Shown one piece after another: positions 12,187-24,094 of a DNA stretch of 64,000 nt (position 1 is the stretch's first letter; every line of letters begins with the position of its first letter). The translations under genes and the position numbers were made by a program. The notes under the pieces were generated by a model that was given only the letters and a program-made list of their open reading frames with translations, was not told the DNA's origin and searched no databases. Source of the DNA: Amyloporia xantha (lineage: Eukaryota; Basidiomycota; Agaricomycetes; Polyporales; Adustoporiaceae). The stretch lies in assembly GCA_036971615.1 (NCBI GenBank), contig JAYKKR010000010.1, positions 558,001 to 622,000 of the forward strand, in the 5' to 3' direction.

Positions 12187-12537
12187 GAAGAGTATATCGA
12201 ATGAGAGAACATGACGGTCTTCTCATTACATATAGGACCGTTTATTATGTGGAGTAGGTGTCAACAATAGCATGCAATCTGCCAGTACATTTGAAGCAGA
12301 CTTATGTTCCGCTTTCATGACATCCGCAACGGATCGGGACCAGAAGGGTCAGCCTCCGCAAAGCTTTCTCACGAACACTCGCGGCAGATGTAACATAAAT
12401 GATCGCAATTTGAGGGGCACAACACAAACCGGGAAAGACTGGAAACCTCCAGCGGAAGTATAACGGAATTGGGGTACATTATAAGTAAATTGCTAATAAT
12501 ATCATCCGAGCAGTCTCTCGACATGCTCACTGTTTAA
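12187..12537. other. Intergenic, no gene seen
   Basis: AT-rich sequence lies between the promoter of the two-TM gene and the stop of the aldehyde dehydrogenase. No coding signal is seen. Confidence 0.5.
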
Positions 12538-14673
12538 TCATCCGTAACGCTTCTCACTCGCAGTGCTCTCAGCGAACCAATCTTGAACTTCTATCGTCTC
12601 CTCTGCGGAAGCAGTGTTGATGATTGTCGACTTGCTTTGCGAGTCTGCAAATGCCATGTCACTTCTCCGGCGGATGATTGCAGGACAATCACAGAACATA
12701 CAAGCTTCGAGTGCCTCAATACCGTTCTCCCTCCCTATCCCGCTCTCTTTCATCCCACCCCTAATCGGCCGCAGTTAGCAGGCGACTATAGGAGAGACCA
12801 GCGAATGTCCCTTACCAAGGCGAACTTGGATCATTTCGATGATGTGTATTGACCCAGACGAGACCCGCCTGGATCTCGGCTGCGACTCGGTGAGCTCTGG
12901 ACAGATCCGAGGTCCAAATACCTGCCCCGAGGCCATACTTGGAAGCATTCGCGAGCTCTATACCTTCCTGCTCTTCCTAACGGCGTCCATCAGCAGTGCT
13001 GTCAGCAGAGTGACATAGTAATGGTAGATATGTCCTTACAGAGAAGCGCTTCACAACTACAACAGGACCGAACACCTCTTCCCTCCACAAATCATCTTCC
13101 GTGGAGACGTCCGTAATCACCGTAGGAGGGAAAAAGCACCCTCTGGAGAAATCATACCCATCCAGCGACGATTTCCCCGTTAATCGACGGCCGCCCACAA
13201 GGATGTTCCCCACGCCCCCGCGTTGCACGAGATTCTCAATCCGTTCCAGCTGACGGTGGCTGATGATTGTCCCCATTGTCGATGCTGGGTTCATCGCTTC
13301 ACGACATTAGTCGCCACGCATTAGTGCAAACACCACGACGCATGGAAAACACCCGACTTACGATTACCCATCCGAGATGTCACGCTCTTCACCTTCTCCA
13401 TGAAACGTGCCATGAACTCATCATATATATTGTCTTGCACGATCAGACGTGTGCCAGACACGCAAGTCTGTCCGGATGCAACGAAGCAAGCAAAGGCTGC
13501 ACCGTTAGCCGCAGACTGAACATCTGCGTCGTTAAACACGACAATTGGCGCCTGAATTGGTACAGCAAGGTTCAAACACAGCGCAGGGGACAGTGCAAAG
13601 TGCCTACCTTGCCTCCTAACTCTGCCGTGAAAGCCGCTAGGTTGGAGCCTACGATTGAACCCAACGCACGACCGGTGTCAGTCCCCGCCTGTATCAAGCA
13701 ATCAATAAACGGCGACAGAGGAGAATGCCCGTGTCTTACCGTGATATCAACCTTTCGGATGAGAGGGTGCGACGCTATCTCCTTGCCAATCGTTCTTCCA
13801 TAACCCGGGAGGACAGATAAAACACCGGGTGGAACTGAACAAGACAGATTAGTTTCGCGACTCTTTAATTTGTCAAATAGATATTGTTCGACCTCCAGCT
13901 GCTATTGTCATCTCGGCGAACTCCAGCACCGAGATTGGCGCGAGTTCACTCGGCTTGACAATGATAGAGTTACCGGCAGCAAGTGCAGGTGCAATCTTCT
14001 TGATTGCAATGAGTAAAGGGTGATTAAATGGCTATCATAGAGTACGTCAGAGACATGCATGGATCACGGAATGATTCAGGTTACTGACCGTAATCTGAGC
14101 AACGACGCCTAATGGCACTCGCTGTACATAGTTGAGTAGCTTTCCTTGTGTTGGAGCAATGAAATCTTGGCGGGTGCGAAGCAGTGCTGCATAGTAATCA
14201 CTGAGAGTAGGTCATGGCGGGACCGTAGGACGACGTGAAATAAGTCAACTTACAGCCATTCTGGAAGACGACTAAGCTGAGCCTTCATTTCCCGAATTGC
14301 TCTGCCCGTCTGAATGGATTCCATCTTTGCAAAGTCATTGACCCGGCCCTCCAGCTCCCTGGCAAGATTTGACAGGATTGCTGCACGATTTATCGCAGGA
14401 GCTTTTGACCAGACCCCGGAGCTAAAGGTCTCTTGCGCGTAGTACACGGCATTTTGGACATCTTGTTGGTTTGCCATTACGACACTGCAACACTATCAGC
14501 ACACGATTTTCGACCAGTGCTAGTAGACCGATCAAGATGACTGACGTGCAAACATCTTCCCCAGTTGCTGGATTCTTGACAACAAATCTACAAGAATTAT
14601 TCCTTAAATACGAGCCAGACGTAAGATTGTCGCACATACTCTTCACGACCAGCGGCTTCAGGGACAGGACCAT
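12538..14673 (-). CDS. Aldehyde dehydrogenase family protein
   Basis: The start is ATG 14673 ([10 protein letters not shown]). The N-terminal exon reaches [12 protein letters not shown], the usual first strand of the Rossmann-type ALDH fold. Further exons give [20 protein letters not shown], then [15 protein letters not shown] with the conserved Glu of ELGGK. Next is [19 protein letters not shown] with the catalytic Cys in GQTC. Then come [20 protein letters not shown] and [12 protein letters not shown], and the end [20 protein letters not shown] with a short C-terminal exon closing in SEKRYG. Length and motif order match NAD(P)-dependent ALDHs of about 490 residues. No targeting peptide is evident, so it is probably cytosolic. 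The substrate is unknown; relatives oxidise aromatic or aliphatic aldehydes. All catalytic residues that can be checked are present. Confidence 0.88.
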
Positions 14674-15275
14674 CAGGTAATGTATGGAGGGCAAACGGTC
14701 CATATCGGTGCCTATGTAGCCTCTGAATCTGTTTTCGGACGCTCATCAGACACATTCATCGCTGAAATATGCGTCCAACTGAACTCACAACGCGCACCGC
14801 ATTCGACTTTGCCTTCCTCATGCTCACAGCTCGAAGACACTCCAGAGTCCAGAGTCCAGTCTCGCTCCGGCGTCTGCTAAGAACAGCTGCAGCCACGTGC
14901 TCGTGTGATTGTGATCGATCGCCGTGCCAGACTTCGGAGCCCTGGTTTATCGAAACCTGGTCAAGCCTAGGCAAATATGAGGACACGAATATTCCGCGCC
15001 GGATGTAGCACATTGTTTCGAAGTGCAACTGAAAGACTGAATGTATATTCAGAGACTAAGATACGCGATTACCAACTAACATACAAGACGACTATGCAAC
15101 ATTATTCGATATGAGTAGACATCTGCTGAATACATTGTGTGGGTGACCAATGTGTAGTGCTAATGGATGAGGTCGTGATGAATCAAATGCTTGCGTGAGT
15201 GGGATAGGACTGCATGGAACTTCTATAGGAATTCTTTTGTAGAACAGAGTACAGTGGCTTCTCTGAATCCATAGG
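14674..15275. other. Intergenic, no gene seen
   Basis: This interval combines the promoter of the aldehyde dehydrogenase and the 3' flank of the acetyltransferase. Overlapping open frames at 14756-15028 on both strands look random. A CACGTG hexamer lies near 14895. Confidence 0.45.
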
Positions 15276-17055
15276 TCATGATAGGAAACCTCGAATAGCA
15301 CCCCCGACGTTCTGGACATCAAGCCTGTTGTACAAAACACGATCAGCCATCTCGTTTTATGACCATAAACATCGAGCAAAAATCACTCACAAGAACGTAT
15401 CATGCCCCCAAACCCCGCCGAGCTCATAATAGCTTACCATGTGATTCCCTGCCATTCTTAGCGCATCCGCGACCTCGCGCTGCTGCTCTACCGGGAACAG
15501 AATGTCGCTCTGCACGCCAAGCACAAGCATCGGGGTGTTCGCGAGCGGCCGCAAGCCCTCAGCGAGCTCCGGTAGATGAGCAGGCGGATTCGGCGGTGGA
15601 GGATGTGACTTGGAATGCGACAAAACCCAGTGATAATGTGAGTGTACAGGTGAGGAAGGGTGGGCAGACATCGAGGGCGGTAGTGGAGGAGGGGAGCTAC
15701 GAGGTGGCGGGGGTGTGAGGCGCAGCTCAGCCAATGCAGAATCGGTGAGGTCGAAAACATCCATCGCTTTCGAGATGTAGATGAGCGAGTTGGCATCGTA
15801 TTTTGAGACAGAATGATTCGCCCTGGAGGTGTGAAGTCGTGTGTCAGACTCGTCTTACTTTGCAGAATCGCATTAGGATTCTGGCATACCTGATAATCGA
15901 GGTAAGTCTCGATCAAGAAGTCAGGACACAAGGCTGGTGTGCGCGGTGAGTCTGAGACCTCAAAGCCGCCTGATTCCTCCGTGGAATGCGGTGTTCGTCT
16001 CAATTTGCGGCCAAATCTCATATCCCATTCAGGACCTGAGCGATATGTGATCGTTGCGATTTCTAGCGGTAGCCTGTCAGCCGAAATTCAGAAAATAAAC
16101 CTGGCATTCGTACGTCTGGCTAGTTTCATGCCTGTATGCGGTGGTAGGCTATCATAATAGAACCCATTATTCCAATTGGGGTCTGCCATGAGGACTTGAA
16201 GGGCCTGAGAACAAATTATAAAAATAGAATACCATACAACTCACCACTTCGTTGAGCAAAGCGCATCGCAATAGCACTCGGGCTGCTCCTCGCGGTACCA
16301 CTAATGCTCACTACCTTTCCCACACGTTCCGGATGCAGCCAGCCGGCAGCAAGACTCTGCATAGCGCCCATGGATGATCCCACACTGGCGTATAAAGTCT
16401 CGATTCCCAGGTGATCCAGCAGGCAGAATTGCGCCCGGACCATATCAAATATGGAGATGACCGGAAAATGGGTCGCATAACGCTGCCCCGTTGTCGGGTC
16501 TATGGACGAGGGACCTGTCGTGCCATAGCATCCACCCAGAACGTTGGTGCAAATGATGAAAAATTGATTGGTGTCGAGCGCACGACCTGGGCCAATGAAG
16601 CTCTCCCACCAGCCCTCGGAGGGATTTAGGTCAGTGGAAGCCGCGTGAGAGGAGGCAGACAGGCCCGTATGTAGGAGGATGACATTGTCTTTTGCAGGTG
16701 AGAGCGTGCCCCATGTCTCATAGGCGATGTCAACGGAGGGAAGGGATTGGCCATAAGTGAGCGGGATTGGATGTGGGTGGTGATACACTTTGTACGATGC
16801 TGGATTGGGCCTGGCGTACGCTGGTTCCGGACCCGAGTGCGAAGATGAGGTGGATGAGGATGAGGATATGGGGGAGCAGAGGGTCGAGCGAAGTCGAGAT
16901 TCTCGAGCTGCGTGCGCATCCACGCAGGGGAAGTACGGACGGTCTCCAGCCTTCGAGCTCGACGCACGAGCGGGTTGGGCGCGACTAACTACGCATTTGC
17001 GGACAGGCTGGCTCGGGAAGTTGAGACGTCTCGTGCTGGCCTTTGCTGCCTGCAT
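15276..17055 (-). CDS. Serine (or homoserine) O-acetyltransferase, alpha/beta-hydrolase type
   Basis: ATG 17055 opens an Arg/Ser/Ala-rich leader ([13 protein letters not shown]...), as expected for mitochondrial import. The catalytic domain begins near [15 protein letters not shown] and follows the MetX pattern: [59 protein letters not shown] and the nucleophile elbow [13 protein letters not shown] (Ser in GSSMG). Later exons give [44 protein letters not shown] (acid Asp) and [14 protein letters not shown] (base His). The stop is at 15276. The [10 protein letters not shown] version and mitochondrial leader fit the fungal Cys2/CysA serine acetyltransferases better than Met2. It would make O-acetylserine or O-acetylhomoserine for cysteine and methionine synthesis. 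A Pro/His/Ser-rich insert precedes the acid residue. Confidence 0.85.
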
Positions 17056-17779
17056 GATCACCAGAGTTTGCTTTCTCGAAATTTCGGCGTGCAACCGGAG
17101 GTAGGAGGGTGCACAATTCGTTTTCAATCCGGAGAGCTGACCCTGGTCGAATGCAGAAACGTCGGGTTTGACAAGGTGTTATATCTGGAAAGCGAAGAAG
17201 CTGATTCGACGGGATGTCGTCAAAGACGCGTCTGGAGGCACCGAGTGAGAAAGTGCGCAACATAATCGGCAGTATTTTATTCGAGCCTATGTAAGCCTGC
17301 GAGTTCCAAAATGCAATGGCGGGCGATGGCGACAGAATTGCACACTCCATGCCACCATGCGCCATCCACGTGATCGTCTGCGCGCGACGCGACGCCTGGC
17401 AATCGCGATCGCCCGAGAATATCCTTTGGAAAGGATGGGTGGATGAGTTTGTACATGTCCGCTTGAGTGTGAAGAGCAGGACAGCTGAGAGGTTGCATAC
17501 AGCCTTTGCGGCGTTGAGGTTTGATCAGATCCATCTTCATGCTGGGCGCGTATTTGACGGGGTTGATCATTGACGTGCACAACTGACATGAAGGATCTAG
17601 CTACACAGAGCGTATGGTGTATGTATCTGTATCATTGAACTCTCGATTCCCAAAGTCGCTCAACCTCGCTACAAGATTTTCCCGGGGAGCAGCAGAAAGT
17701 TGGATTAATACAACACAACCTTGCGGAAACGAACTTTGCCGCATAACAACTGGACAAAAATTGCGGCAATCGAAAGACA
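17056..17779. other. 5' flank of the acetyltransferase gene
   Basis: There is no supported gene. Open minus-strand frames at 16985-17582 have basic, leader-like sequence (MLRTFSLGASRR near 17250) and could be an alternative upstream start or 5' exon, but no splice chain to the main frame was secured. A CACGTG lies at 17367. Confidence 0.4.
17367..17372. promoter_or_regulatory. CACGTG box upstream of the acetyltransferase
   Basis: Read on the coding strand the site is GATCACGTGG, matching RTCACGTG, the Cbf1 (with Met4/Met28) element of sulfur genes in yeast. It lies about 310 bp upstream of the ATG. Several other CACGTG sites occur in the window, so this is suggestive only. Confidence 0.3.
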
Positions 17780-18532
17780 TTACAAACGTTTTATCCTTGA
17801 AGCGCGAGCCGACAGTCGAAATACGACGTTGCTGAATTTGAAGCGTAGGGCTCCACTGGCGGTCGGATTGAGGTGATCGTCGGGACCGTTGATCTTGACG
17901 GAATGATCCACGTGGCTCCTAGCTGAGGCGCTCATGTTAGACCTGCAGCATACAAGCAGCATATTCGGGCGAATCTGTAAATCAAGACTGGATGCTGAGG
18001 GGGACAGGACCTTGTGGCTCACAGAAGCCTTTATAAGTGAACGCCATTTGTAATTCCATCCAGCGAAGGTTCTTCCGTTACGCGCCATACAAGCCCCGGA
18101 CACCAATCGGACCGGATTGCTGAAGCCAAAATATCCTCGAGTTTGACACCTCTCACAAACGTCTTGGCAGTATGAGGGAGCCGAGAACGAGGAGGTCAAT
18201 CGAGATGGCCAAACGCAGCGATCAAGTCCCAACTTGGGTGAGGCAGGACATGTCGGACCATGGACCTTTATAGTGTAGGGACCTTATTTGTCGAGAGGTG
18301 TGCCAACCTTGATATGAATACATGCCTGTCAGACGTACACGTTGGAAAGTCTAAGCCACCTTGATGGTGCTTCCCAGTCGATCGTTTTGACCCAGCCGGA
18401 CGATCCACCGGTATCCTGAAGTGGTTCAGCACGAGGCTTGAAGCTTGACAGCTGATCTGCAGAAGAGCATTGGATCCACATGGTATTAATATTCAGCGTC
18501 GTCTCCGGGATGTACCGCCGTCGAGGCCCCAC
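17780..18532 (-). CDS. Possible uncharacterised gene or gene remnant
   Basis: I do not recognise this. The minus strand shows two coding-like stretches. One at 18330-18490 reads IQCSSADQLSSFKPRAEPLQ then GWVKTIDWEAPSRWLRLSNV and reaches a GT after VYV. The other at 17820-17920 reads HVDHSVKINGPDDHLNPTAS then GALRFKFSN. Between them the frame is less convincing. The segments have protein-like composition but I could not build one clean splice chain, so this may be a small gene, a remnant or chance. Confidence 0.25.
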
Positions 18533-19497
18533 AAGGAATGCATGAAGTCTTTGTATGCCTTTCAGTCTGTGATGCGTCTAGGACAGACAATTGCATCCCA
18601 GTGTTGCGATTCTCGCTGTCTTCCGATTCGGTACTTCTGCGACGGTTATCCTACCAACTAGGGAGCTTCAGAAGAATTAGTTGAATGCGGCGCGCGTTTC
18701 GCGCTCGACAACAAAGATCGCAGACAGTCAATTTCAACGGCAGGGCCAGGGGCAAGTAAGACGGTGGTGCTTGCGATTTATATAAGATCACTTAGAGACT
18801 GCCTGGATGAGAGCCCAGGCACGGCTTCCTGGACCATCGCACCACGAGAAGATCTGAGTTGACACATGGGCTTCGTACAACACACCTTACTGCCGGCGGG
18901 TTTTAGAAGAGAGACCCGAGTGGAAGACGGATCCAAGCCCGCGGCAGTTAGAATGGACGGCCTATCACTGCTGGAAAGCTTGAAGCGCAGGCAGGTCCGC
19001 CACAGACGGGACGGGGGTGCTTCAAGCTGCAGGCACGCACAAGGCTACCGAGTCTTTATGAGCAGTCGCATAACATGCAGCGACAGATGCGCACTGGACA
19101 CATGCCTTCGATAAAAGCCTGGACTCATCGTTCGGGCGCGTTTTGGTAGAAGGTCGAAAACCTGCAGAACACGCGGTTGTAATTGCTACACACGGAATGA
19201 CCAGAAAGCTATACAGAAACAGGAGTAAAGCAAAGGAAGATGGGGAAATATGCCTGACTGTCAGATTTGTATTGGATAGAAATTCATAGAATGAACGTTG
19301 CAATTGACCAAGTTGGTTGACCGGCTAGCAATATGTTTTTTCTCACGGCTGGTTGCTGAAGAAAGTCGGTCTTCCCCATACACGGTCTCTTATACTTATA
19401 TTCACTCAATCCGACTTCTGACTGTTTGGAATGGTCCCTCCTATTCTATCCTCTGCTACATCATTTAATGCTACGGATCGCCATCAGCAAACCTTAT
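18533..19497. other. Intergenic, no gene seen
   Basis: Open frames here (for example 18866-19114 plus, 19022-19303 minus) lack ATG contexts, homology or splice partners. The minus frame at 19022-19303 has a hydrophobic stretch but starts at TTG. Confidence 0.4.
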
Positions 19498-22385
19498 GAT
19501 GCCTACGGAGGATCTGTCAGACGTACACTCATGCGCCGAGTCGTTCCTTGAACCTTCCACGCCGTCAACCTCACTGCTCGATTCACGCTCGCACATCGCT
19601 CGCACATCTGAACGGACCACGAAGCACGAAAGAAGGGGGAGTTTAGGTTTGATTGACGCTGCCCGTGTGAGGTTGTCCAAAGATGTAAGCCCTCCAGCAC
19701 GCTTCACGCCGGGCTCTCATAACCAGCTCAGGACATGCCGAACACGTGTTGTTATTGCCCCTTGTCTTAAACGTACCAGTTCCGTTCCCTCATCTGCTCT
19801 ACCAGCAAGCTACAACGCGTCCATTCGGTCTCATCCGTGCAGGTCAGTCCTTGACGTTACGAACGATGTAGTCTCGTCTGACAAGCGCGCGTCGATATCG
19901 ACGTGTTTTTTGAGCAGACCGACGAGACTGAAGACCATAGATTCGTCTACCCGGAGTATGCTAGCAATTTGCCTTCGCAACTCGCCGATTTGGACATAGA
20001 ACGCATGGAGCTCGCGTCGGACGATAGACATGGAAGAGGACTCGGTACAAAGGTAAGTCAAACGTTAAGCGGCTTCGCTATTACTTACGGCACACACTCC
20101 ATTGTCCAATTACGATTATGTCCACGCTGCTAGATTGCAAACTTCCTAAGTCGATCACGTTCTCGTTCACGGACCAAGAAGAGGCGGTCCCGCTCTTTGG
20201 ATGCTGCAGTCAGCCACATCCCTACGCCACTGGAAGGTGCATCCCTTACTATGCATGGGCGTCATCTTAGCTTAGAGCAAGAGCACGAAAGTGTACCGGT
20301 CGCATCCTCCTCGAATTCGCGGCCCGCTGTCAGATTACCATCGCGCCCTTTTTCATCTGCGACCACGGCAACAAATACTACCGTGAAGCCATTACCGAAG
20401 AAGGCGCCCAAGTCTCTTTCTATTCCACCACCCAATTCATCCAGAAACGCTCAACCACTCGATATCCACACTGAGGTCGTCATAGTCGAGCAAGCTACTC
20501 AGAATCTTTCTCGCAAGACTAGAAAGATGAATTTGTTCGGCCTCACGCTTCCCAGTCCACGCAAGAGTTCGTTCTGTGATTCGAGCAAATCGAAATCTCG
20601 GCCGACTACGCCTGGACCGCAACCCAGTAGTAAGGGTGATCGTGGCCATTGGGTGGGACGGCTTCGCTCGAATTCCGGGTCGACCTCGCATAAATCACAC
20701 GACGAGTCTAAACACTTGGTGAAAGGTGACATTCTCTTCGACAACAGTAGGCCTCCGTTGCCGAACATGGTCACATCGCAATCACGTCCAGCCCCCATTC
20801 ATGTTCTGAATGCTCCTCTTTCCCACGGGGAGTATGCCAAGGTCGAAGACGACATTGATGCAGATCTGAGTGCACTGGGTGGGAGATGCTCACCTTTGTG
20901 TGGTCTCGGTCCGCCTAATATAGCCAACACGGCCTTGGGGAAAGGCAAGGAAAAGGAGAGAATCAGAGGGGCACGAGAACGGTCATTGGAACGATCGAAA
21001 GAGAGAGAAATGGAACAAGGTGTGTGGGATGAGAAGATGGATGAGAAACAGAGGGATAAAGATAGGGAGCGAATCACCCATCCCCGCAGAGTGGGGTCGC
21101 CTATCTGTAGGGAGCCAGGAAGGGAGACTAGGGCTACCTCTGGGCCTGTGCCGATGGAAAGAGTTGCTAGTGGCAGCGGGAACGGTCGGCAGAGTCGAGC
21201 AAGAGATGGTACAACGACCCACAAAGGTGGCCCCGCCACATCTAGTGCCAGGCCCAAGCAGATCAAACACGGTACTTTCGACTTCGAGCGACCCACGTCT
21301 GCTGGTGTTGGTGGTCAATCGCATTTCAATGTGGCACCGAGAAATTTAGACGAGAGGATCACTAGCGCTCCTCACTCGCTCCAGAGGAGTTCAAGTGCGC
21401 GAGGCCAAATTCCGCGTCAGGATAGAGAGGTGGATAGGCATACGAGGGCTAGGAAGGAGCAAGTCACTTCCGCACCTGACTCGCAGCAGCGTATAGGACA
21501 GAGGAAGCCCGCCTTGGACGTTGATACCCAGAACCTCTTCCTCACGCGGCGTCCAACTGGAAGCTCTGCTGCTACATCAACACATCCGCGTTCGCAGCTC
21601 ACTCCCCATCCCCGCGCGCCTGGTCACAAAGCGCACCAAGGCTCAGAGGGCGAACCCGGCTCCCCAATCTCGTCGACGCATTCAGGCAACTCGTCTGGTC
21701 TCAATTCTAGCTGGGGCAAGAGTGCGGGCAAACGCATAGGGCGCTCAGTTCATCCAGCATTCAAATTCGAACCTGCAGTCCCCCCGATTCCTGGGTCCCC
21801 TGCAGGTGACGAGCGTAAAAAGTCGGCCGCCGGTCCTGCCTCAAACAATCCCACTGTAAGCTCACCACTGTCGAAGGCGAAGCAGGCACGGATGGCGGGA
21901 AAAGGACGCTCACTAGATCTCGGCCTGGGCCTGTCGTGGGCACCGTCGAAGGTTCGAGAGGAGGCTATCCTACGTGCGGTCCCCGGTACAGTTACTGGTG
22001 CCGATGCTGGACAAAGGTCGCGTTCGCGATGGAGAGGTGGCACACAAGACGAGGACGGCAGGCTCGGTGCTGCCGGTGCTGCATCGGATGTCGCATCAGC
22101 CTTCCGAGAAGTGCTCGGCGATGCTGCATATGCAACATTCAAAACATGTGGGTGCCGTATTATTACGATGCAAATTATGTGTGAAACTCACATCGATATC
22201 CTGCCTCTACTGGCATATTTCTCGTAGATGTTCATCGGTTCGACTCTCATGCAATACCGCTGGACGGTCCTTTCGGTCTCATTCACCATGTGCAGAGGTT
22301 GCTAGATTCTGCTCCCGGCACAGATCCTCGTCGAAAGCAAGCGTTATTAGACAGGTTTGTCCGTGTTGTGCAGGAAAATCACTGA
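19498..22385 (+). CDS. Ser/Arg-rich disordered protein, function unknown
   Basis: This gene is not recognised. The secure part starts in an exon near 19885 (VFFEQTDETEDHRFVYPEYA, DLDIERMELASDD). It is joined over an intron at 20053-20133 (GLGTK to IANFLSRSRSRSR) to a large exon. That exon has a short RS repeat, many SP/RS sites, a charged KEKERIRGARERS segment and long Pro/Ser tracts. A final intron after ATFKT leads to VHRFDSHAIPLDGPFGLIHH and RRKQALLDRFVRVVQENH, stopping at 22385. The C-terminal 60 residues look folded (FREVLGDAAYATF onward) and are the best handle for a homology search. The 5' end is uncertain: ATG 19498 gives MMPTEDLSDVHSC, but the junctions between 19660 and 19890 allow more than one frame. 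Confidence 0.55.
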
Positions 22386-22896
22386 ATTTACGTCTGCTAT
22401 GGTATCACCCTCCTTACCCTCTTTCATCGTCTTTCTCTTTCCCCTCGTCTCACAGCGTATCCCATATCATACTGTTACTGCTATTCGATGTCCCCAACGC
22501 CCATTGATGCATTGTTACCGATTATCTCACATGATGTTACACGATATGTTTCTGCTCTGCTCCAGTTAGCTTTTGTACGGTTTAGATTGCATACGCCCTC
22601 TTCTGTTCTGTCAGATCACTATTCTCAATACCCATGGAAAGCCTCGTTTGTCTACTCACGATCACTACTACGTCTACCAGCCTAGCATTGCATTAATCCA
22701 TTGTCTACAAAATCACTCTGATACCCTGAGGTGGTCGGGTTGTCAAATATCGTCATTGGGGACGTAGGTAGCATATTCAACAGAAGTCAGTCAAATTTCC
22801 AGGTATAAATACATAGAATGAGAGGAACTACAATAAAATACACTTTGCGCTAACGTACTACACCACCTAGTCCGAAATGCGTAGATCTACATCTCT
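22386..22896. other. 3' flanks of two convergent genes
   Basis: No coding signal is seen. This is pyrimidine-rich, AT-leaning sequence between the stop of the Ser/Arg-rich gene and the true-frame stop of DID2. Confidence 0.5.
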
Positions 22897-23722
22897 TCAA
22901 GTAGCAGGTCGCAGTGCTCGCAACCTTGCTGCCAGCGTATCGTCTTCCTTCCCTAATCACCTCCCTTTCTTTGATATCAGTGGCTGGTGCGAGGTCCTTG
23001 GAGGCGAGATCATGTTGGAGCTCAATATTCGCCTGCTCTGCCGTCTGCTTCATGAGGGCCTCGACCTCATCTTGGGGCGTGGAGACGGCAGTAGTGTTGG
23101 ACATTGTCTCTTCCATATAGGATGTTTGCACATCCAGATCGGAGAACTGTGACTCGAACTTGTCCATCACTACGGATATCTAGGAACGCGGGCGATAAGA
23201 ACACCGGAGCAAACAGCCAACTTGGTGACATACGCGCTCAAGGTTCATGCTTTCCATAGCCTTGTCCATGCCTTTGACAACCGAAGTCATGTTTCCCGTT
23301 ACTTGGCGCATAGTGACGGCGGTTTCCACCCGACTGGCAACAGCATCCACTCGACTAGAGAGCCTGAGGAGGTTGAGAGCCTCGTTCTTCTTCCGAATAG
23401 CATTCGCAGCATATATGCGTGCTCCGTCGTTATTGCCTTGTTGCAGGGCCTAGATTACCAGGGTGTTGGTCAAAGTGTTGAGTAGGAACCAAGTGTAGAC
23501 AGACCTTCTTCAGACGAGCCTTCTCGACATTCTCATCTTTCTGCGCTTTCTTGGCTTGACGACTCAAGGTCTTGGCGGTGAACTAAGTGGCATGTCAAAC
23601 CAGTACAAAGCAGCGATAAGGCTATATTCAGCGTACCTTTAGCTGGAACAAAGTCTCTAGGCAATATCAGAATATGTACAAGTTGCGATCGATAGCTTGG
23701 ACTCACTCTCTAGGTTGCTCAT
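22897..23722 (-). CDS. DID2: ESCRT-III subunit Did2/Vps46 (CHMP1), with apparent frameshift before the tail
   Basis: ATG 23722 begins a short exon MSNLE. Further exons carry the [18 protein letters not shown] and [20 protein letters not shown] segments, and then [40 protein letters not shown] and [10 protein letters not shown], all typical of CHMP1 (about 200 residues). Did2 recruits Vps4, and Ist1, to ESCRT-III during multivesicular body formation. The conserved C-terminal MIM1 helix ([15 protein letters not shown], stop at 22897) is present but one base out of frame with the body. A run of three G on the coding strand near 22951-22955 would need one G fewer to join them (...[14 protein letters not shown]). 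Read as it stands, the frame ends in unrelated residues at 22850. No GT donor of the right phase was found. Divergent from SVP26. Confidence 0.88.
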
Positions 23723-24094
23723 GATCGTCTTGCCCTAAGGTATGCTAAGAGCTATAGATGAGTAGTAGAGTTAGAATGGGCACTCTACGTAGCGTAAAGG
23801 GAGCTGCATAATCAAATGGACCTACATGAAGTATTGACGAATGAAAGAACTAACACTGCGCCGCGGACTCTGGTAAGTCGGACGGTTCAGCTTTGATCGA
23901 GCAGGCGGAGGAGCGATGCACGTGATTTTGTTCACAGGACGCGTCGTGGCAGTTGATGCGAAGCGCTCAGCGGTCCTTCAGGTTGACCTCGAAAATACAG
24001 GAAGTGCACCATCTGTTTGTTTCTCTATTGTATGCGAGACCTTTAGCATCCTCAGCATCTTCCTCGTTGATGTGACTAGCGAAAGGGTCCTCCG
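23723..24094. promoter_or_regulatory. Shared promoter region, DID2 / SVP26
   Basis: The starts of two divergent membrane-traffic genes are 372 bp apart. The interval includes ACGCGT (near 23939) and CACGTG (near 23918) hexamers. No TATA box is obvious at either start. An open plus-strand frame at 23916-24098 is read as chance. Confidence 0.5.

Noticed and set aside
19022..19303. Possible small secreted cysteine protein
   Set aside because: The frame starts at TTG, has no ATG with a signal peptide, and the cysteines do not follow a known spacing.
20437..21324. Several minus-strand frames over the Ser/Arg-rich gene
   Set aside because: They are shadows of the long plus-strand exon, without independent coding character.
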